A stretch of DNA of 64,000 bases from NCBI RefSeq assembly GCF_003063315.1, contig NZ_NERV01000003.1, positions 744,001 through 808,000 of the forward strand, written 5' to 3'. Shown here one piece after another: positions 63,901-64,000 of this stretch. The stretch's first letter is position 1. Each line of letters starts with the position of its first letter. This DNA comes from Limnohabitans sp. T6-5 (GTDB lineage: Bacteria; Pseudomonadota; Gammaproteobacteria; Burkholderiales; Burkholderiaceae_C). The notes under the pieces are model-generated. The model was not told where the DNA came from. It searched no databases and saw only the letters and a list, made by a program, of their open reading frames with translations. The position numbers and the translations under genes were made by a program.

Positions 63901-64000
63901 ACCACCAGTTCCTTGAACCGCTCGGTGTATGTCGCAGCAGATCAAAAGCATTGGTCGACCGTGTATGCCGATACCTTGTGGTTTGACCCGGACACCTTGA
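48988..64000 (+). CDS. Giant Ig-like repeat adhesin, open at the window end
   Basis: At least 5004 codons, running off the window without a stop in any line of the frame checked. GGGAG lies seven bases before the ATG at 48988, 35 bases after ABC exporter 2. No signal peptide: residues 1-180 form an N-terminal region (LLAWVQQVDGSVQLLRLPG). Eight tandem repeats of 209-216 residues (49.5-54.6 kb) each contain two Ig-like parts and one EF-hand-like loop. After that come about 17 diverged Ig-like domains opening with variants of GDNxxNAxEA...SGxGE and closing AGNVS, with Swm-type domains near 60.6, 62.7 and 63.4 kb. This is the build of BapA/SiiE/LapA-type surface adhesins exported by type I systems. 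The C-terminal secretion signal is not in the window. Confidence 0.92.
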   Translation, partial: MNTVTLRVPHITQALERGQVLALQDVLRLERAGDDLLAWVQQVDGSVQLLRLPGFYEAGRDAVVEVTEANASADKVLRVTAQTMVPPTVLDEQSASGPVPSDSESGDGDVLWLQLLANDLSHTDDVWRGLMSSSDAGLRVLSGVYKPIEPIGAAVLAKPVHDFSFQGESDLSAPEFTIHEVSALGDKSLNAAEAAAGTLISGKTEPNLAVTVTLTQGTQTWSFQTQSNAQGDWSYTLTQDDWAKLQDGPTTLSASSQDPAGNVGHMSLPTFEVHRSLPAAPTAVMDKTGTSAVQTKDNTPGFTGTGPAGGKVRWVLDGNSNGKMDANERVFEVLVGSDGKYATSLATLPADGAYQWVLQSVDKYGNVSTGSTTVALELDTVAPVQILNSVAALSDKVINAAEAAADTVISGKTTANLDVTVTLTQGAQTWKFQTHADAQGDWTCHLTQADWSKLQDGSATLSASSQDEAGNVGQASWPAFDVHTTPPPVPTAVLVKTGTSAVQTNDSTPGFTGTGPAGGKVRWVLDGNSNGVIDPSETAVFDVSVGADGQYSFTFESMSLPPLPSDGAYQWVLQSVDKDGNVSTGTTTVSLELDTVLPVQTLNSVAELIDNVINAAEAAAGTAISGKTDANLAVTVTLKQGAQSWTFQTQANAQGDWTYTLSQADWAKLQEGAATLIASSKDAAGNVGQSNALSFEVHATPPAAPTAEMDKTGASAVQTNDSTPGFTGTGPADGKVRWVLDGNHDGKIDANGSVFEVSVGSDGNYATSLNTLLADGAYQWVLQSVDKYGNVSNGTTTVALELDTVLPVQTLNSVVELNDNVINAAEAAAATALSGKTEPNLDVTVTLKQGSQEWTFQTKANAQGDWTCTLSQADWAELQEGAATLLASSKDGAGNVGQSSELGFEVHATPPEAPTAAMDKTGTSAVQTNDSTPGYTGNGPAEGKVRWVLDGNSNGKIDANESVFEVSVGSDGKYSFNFERPDLSPLPADGPYQWVLQSLDKYGNVSTGNTLVQLELDRQAPLPILNSTGALSDRVINAAEAAAGTAISGKTEPNLDVTVTLKQGLNEWTFQTQANAQGDWAYTLSKTDWTKLQEGAATLMARSQDGAGNVGLSNELNFEVHATPPAAPTAVMDKTGTSAVQTNDSTPGFTGKGPADGKVRWVLDANHDGKIDANESVFEVGVGSDSHYLHILNALTADGAYQWVLQSVDKYGNVSTDTTLVQLELDRQAPTLSLSTVAALDDHVINAAEAAAGTVISGKTDPSLSVTVTLKQGSQEWQFDTQANAQGDWTCTLSKDDWAKLLEGTATLSASSKDAAGNVSQVSLPDFDVHVTPPDAPTAVMDKTGTSEVQTNDNTPGFTGTGPAGGKVRWVLDSNSNGVIDGSEGARSFDVSVGLDGKYSFNFERPGLSALPADGDYQWVLQSVDKYGNVSTGSTLVQLELDSQAPTLSLNSVAELNDKLINAVEAATGTVISGRTDANLDVTVTLKQGSQAWQFQTKAGVDGVWTYTLIQTDWAKLQEGAATLIASSKDAAGNVSQVSLSDFEVHINPPAAPTAVMDKTGTSAVQTKDSTPGFTGMGPAGGKVRWVLDGNNDGKIDTSETAVFDVSVGADGQYSFTFESMSLPPLPADGAYQWVLQSVDKYGNVSTGSTLVQLELDTVRPVQTLNIVAELSYNVINAAEAAAGTAISGNTEPNLDVTVTLKQGLNEWTFQTQANAQGNWTYTLSKDDWAKLQEGAATLSASSKDGAGNVGQSSELSFELHMTPPALPTAAMDKTGTSAVQTKDSTPGFTGTGPADGKVRWVLDSNKDGKIDDNETVAFEVDVDAYGQYSTSLATLLVDGKYQWVLQSVDKYGNVSTGSTTVALELDTQVPVLGLDAVTGDDKIGYQEFVADTGIVLTGQGEAKGVVVLTLSQGSVKTTLDNVRVDDSGHWSVTVSKAQWAAFSSGQVTVSVAQTDGAGNVATPVERSVPIRTTAVAPVTSMVLADGQDTGRDASDGVTYIAAPQIKVSASPNSWVRLVRDANTDGILQASDVVLAELQTDASGHVVWRPSSALGEGVQHILALGWDPVSGSYSNADLTTGQVSNVTARLMLTIDTQAPGAPTLNAVAGDNTIILTESLTDQLVSGTADALADVTLTWSRGLNPVTVRADNSGHWQYTLTPALMKALGGGVVTVTVSQADVAGNVGTGTGSAVITLDTSDLPAPYGLALDASLDTGRSHTDHVTRTTQLTVTGHSGAGNTIEVFDDRNDNAVMDDGESLEAATADAQGLFSVSHTFAVDGSFNLRAIAQDTGGKVSGASQALGVTVDTQVNPVNDLRVSDNDRINLAKRSSGVNISGTGEALADVSVLFKDEGDHLLLTVVGRVDAQHAWSVTLTPAQIELLGQGRLHAEVTQTDVAGNVSQVQTHEFFVDTVPPDEPLTDRVQAALEWNASTELAGGLNWQELADGTTVAVALPANLGEGGVVVLAWGNQQVRYSVTAEELAAGVAQVFVPATTIVAAGDNSALNVSALFEDAAGNTGPWNGSQVQAFQVLNGLSVSFSERPPGMIPVSEDYGRVLSSTYYTHKTQDFRIQLSGAAGSTVVIYEGSQYVEGQALTRVQLDSSGQGVAILSLSEGSHTLQSFATLQGVSAPTLQSTLSVVVDTAVPALPVVTTYDDKVNAVERDAGVLVSGTAEPNAEVKFKLVNSRTDVVGQEYTVLTDGAGQWSTRITVGQWAEVGDGPLSLRLTQTDLAGNTSDPQSVNITLDTTVLAPTVNSVSGNDWVNAQEMGDGSVALSGGSEALAWVSIAVAGSSGTYNTSVRADANGFWSVPLNPSVLRDKLGEGSATVSASQTDAAGNVSVLVNHVFKIDTVVDAPVLDAISGNNIVNAVEAAQGVVVSGSGESGATVQVIFSKGSLALPARSALVGSGGRWQLNLSSDEFQLLGDGAWSVAVSQTDLAGNVSSVTSGTLTVDRTPIAGSVQVNALSTDDVVSFAEQGSDFVVTGTGPAGTQVYLSLQGSLGSVKLEALVVNTQGQWQATLTSVQMRSILGSGPVQVQAWAVDPQTGDRSTQVNTVVEHTFVLEDLEPTPSVNQIGGDGYINALEAAAGTVLTGTGVAGHFVSIQLTGANGNISRLVQVGQDGSWQIRLGFSDLQTLGEGAVQIQAVQRNGLTGGAQTSLPATQQFVMDTEAPNSPHSSDAVAAQSYNANHALAGGVTPVEAAAGVKVAVPLPANARAGDTLELLWGAQVVVHVLTATELAAITGGDAQQIFITVPGNTIARQGDGSVDIHVRVTDLAGNVGDPYLLVSGVAVDAPPLAPQIDAVMTDGYVNLAEFTADQTTPGSILISGTSSSNGAVTVELSRTGTLIKITLQCTAVGGIWTVPVSQTQLLDLGEGTIDMAAYLIDAGLVQSATSNGSFVFDKTLPASVLDVNMQAAQVQNARGELAGGLIVMPDNHNLTEATDGTVVHVGLASDAQSGDEVVLYWGSSSGAGGLEVRTKLTQTDVNQGFVAVTVAESVITLAGDSSSLRVEARSVDRAGNEGERFLVWTGTVDALPEAPTVTAVATDGLVNLLESQADVLIEGAATVGQVVTVKIVVGTAIKLQKTATAVDVNGHPYWSVSLTPGDIVTLGQGTFEIQAYQTDGTGNPSKVASSRFVIDTVPPAPPTLDAVTADNRVSYAESQSGVKLTGTGEPGASISLKLSDQYSHRVSKSNVVVDANGAWTVSVLAADFAGLDQGTLQIAAVQADAAGNVSTVTQKTLTYVSVPVSVPTIVSVSGVSGSDIYFNAQDQINASGNLVVSGSGESDHQLRLDVRVAGVAYDVPSVTVGANGLWSVVLTAADLSRIGQGVTQLQAVQINAAGDESLPQIFDTFVIDTLAPQLNVAQITANGLNGNAKEDDVITVTVQLSEAVTVTALPQVALQLGAQTVYAQYNASASQLAGSNRAVFTYKVVAGDTDTDGGVAWAAQSVDWKGAQVQDAAGNPAGTSISQVLANTVRVDTSAPNAPSIDGLVSPSGGADGAVAASSLGGDYINKVEANQNQVVVKVNLVGTNALAGDSLQVFWGGQQVSPKTLLAGEITQGFAWVTVPASTIGSAESTVDITARLVDLAGNVSGVLVGIPVKVDTIAPGALTMNTVLSDDRVSAVEALSMLGLGAGVSSAQDVTGSGVVVGVTLNAVVRQNGHSYNLTPVNNGTTWSIKAGDLGQVIAQLDDGSWDLVVTQTDAAGNDSTQTVRSVQLDRDVPSAPTILSVPATLDGWINLVDANSGVLVNVSLAGTRAKAGDALVISGFATDYQVVLKTTDLAAQQIAVLVPKDLVLQATGATPQTLNITAHIEDTGGNMSAASNVVGVKLDTIILTPVVVAAAFADGITSAEASMVTGQVFSGSGVEAGASVVITMQGALGDSLRFPTTGQADGTFSVTVMPSDFRVLGSGTVAYTVVQTDKAGNVSTSTTGSFNVVLTLPPPSLFDMTGDNLINAAEASAAQTLSGLASAGAQVKIRFFDASTNTEYLSEKTVTAAASGTWSLSLTAADIQTLSPSGAATILIKAQQSLNNQLSDQATLSVLIDRVPPAVSGAVSLFDANLDGAKNDGLVLTFTEPVRFSDLNALSKFVLPTGRTWGTGARLEASQSQTLNGAEYAAVVKIFLGTGSNLAAGDTITLSSAQVVDVVGNTALSNAVFTVPSLLIPGTPTPPVTIATDNRINATELTQTTAVAFTHSAATAGTQLVVYLDGVVVKRQDMTPNTTSTSVTLTSAEWGAVSGQKSLVAQIVNPTTGATGAYSAPKPIALDFAVESSVQLNAVSDTGTVGAFDGGDKISLVFKEAVNLSTAALPAGLSASSLVAVDGIKQVGDTNTYATTWQVTLGTGTTLQAGQIVNLNAVRDMAGNTATLSTTVRADVFTPNPTLVIDTVAGNNVLDASKKSAGVSVTVQLTGAKAGDVIQLTMDGEVVGTATVQTTGQSSAAFSLAAGSWGGDGERVLHANLVRAGQTTSSLNRSVYVAADQKHWSTVYADTLWFDPDTL
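49528..54600 (+). repeat. Eight tandem repeats of about 0.63-0.65 kb in the adhesin gene
   Basis: Units are marked by NAAEAAAGTxISGKT, the AGNVG motif, KTGTSAVQTNDSTPGFTG, KVRWVLDGN and AYQWVLQSVDKYGNVSTG. The Ca-loop starts lie at 49936, 50563, 51208, 51835, 52477, 53104, 53752 and 54397, giving spacings of 209, 215, 209, 214, 209, 216 and 215 residues. All spacings are multiples of three bases. The long units have a six- to seven-residue insert (as in YSFTFESMSLPPLP) absent from the short ones. Confidence 0.88.

Overview
The window is GC-rich DNA from what looks like a betaproteobacterium of the Burkholderiales, probably Comamonadaceae. This rests on gene content and order (DUF2126 transglutaminase / cp-ATP-grasp / alpha-E cluster, DUF2069 beside YihY, thyA-folA, metY with an alpha/beta hydrolase), not on a database comparison. 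No rRNA, tRNA, CRISPR array or insertion sequence was seen. No stretch longer than about 300 bases lacks a gene.

Region 1 (1-11.8 kb): two sets of the circularly permuted ATP-grasp / alpha-E / transglutaminase peptide-modification family lie around a comEC DNA-uptake gene. The minus-strand set is a 1128-aa transglutaminase-DUF2126 protein, a fused cp-ATP-grasp/alpha-E protein and the first 11 codons of a second transglutaminase at the window edge. The plus-strand set has the ATP-grasp and alpha-E proteins as separate genes.

Region 2 (11.9-24.4 kb): core metabolism. A minus-strand run DUF2069 - FAD oxidase - thyA - folA - DUF4337 - xthA is followed by YihY (plus), a translationally coupled minus-strand run metY - alpha/beta hydrolase - P450 - Mpo1-like, then a CBS-domain gene, gluQ and an FAD oxidoreductase. 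Two families of small palindromic repeats sit in the gaps and at gene 3' ends.

Region 3 (24.4-64 kb, running off the window): one plus-strand gene run of about 40 kb for surface-protein export, preceded by an unusually AT-rich leader. Order: TolC-like 1, ABC exporter 1, HlyD-like 1, TolC-like 2 (with a long N-terminal extension), a MotB/OmpA-like protein, HlyD-like 2, a MotA/TolQ-like protein with a long coiled-coil tail, a 3912-aa almost pure RTX protein, ABC exporter 2, and a giant Ig-like-repeat protein of more than 5000 aa that is still open at the end. This amounts to two sets of type I secretion parts, two giant substrates and a MotAB-like ion-channel pair. The closest known logic is Salmonella SPI-4 (SiiABCDEF), where a proton channel (SiiAB) works with a type I system that exports the giant Ig-domain adhesin SiiE. 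The present locus is more complex than that and is the most interesting part of the window. A G10 tract early in ABC exporter 1, where a one-base slip in either direction gives a near-immediate stop, suggests the locus could be phase variable.
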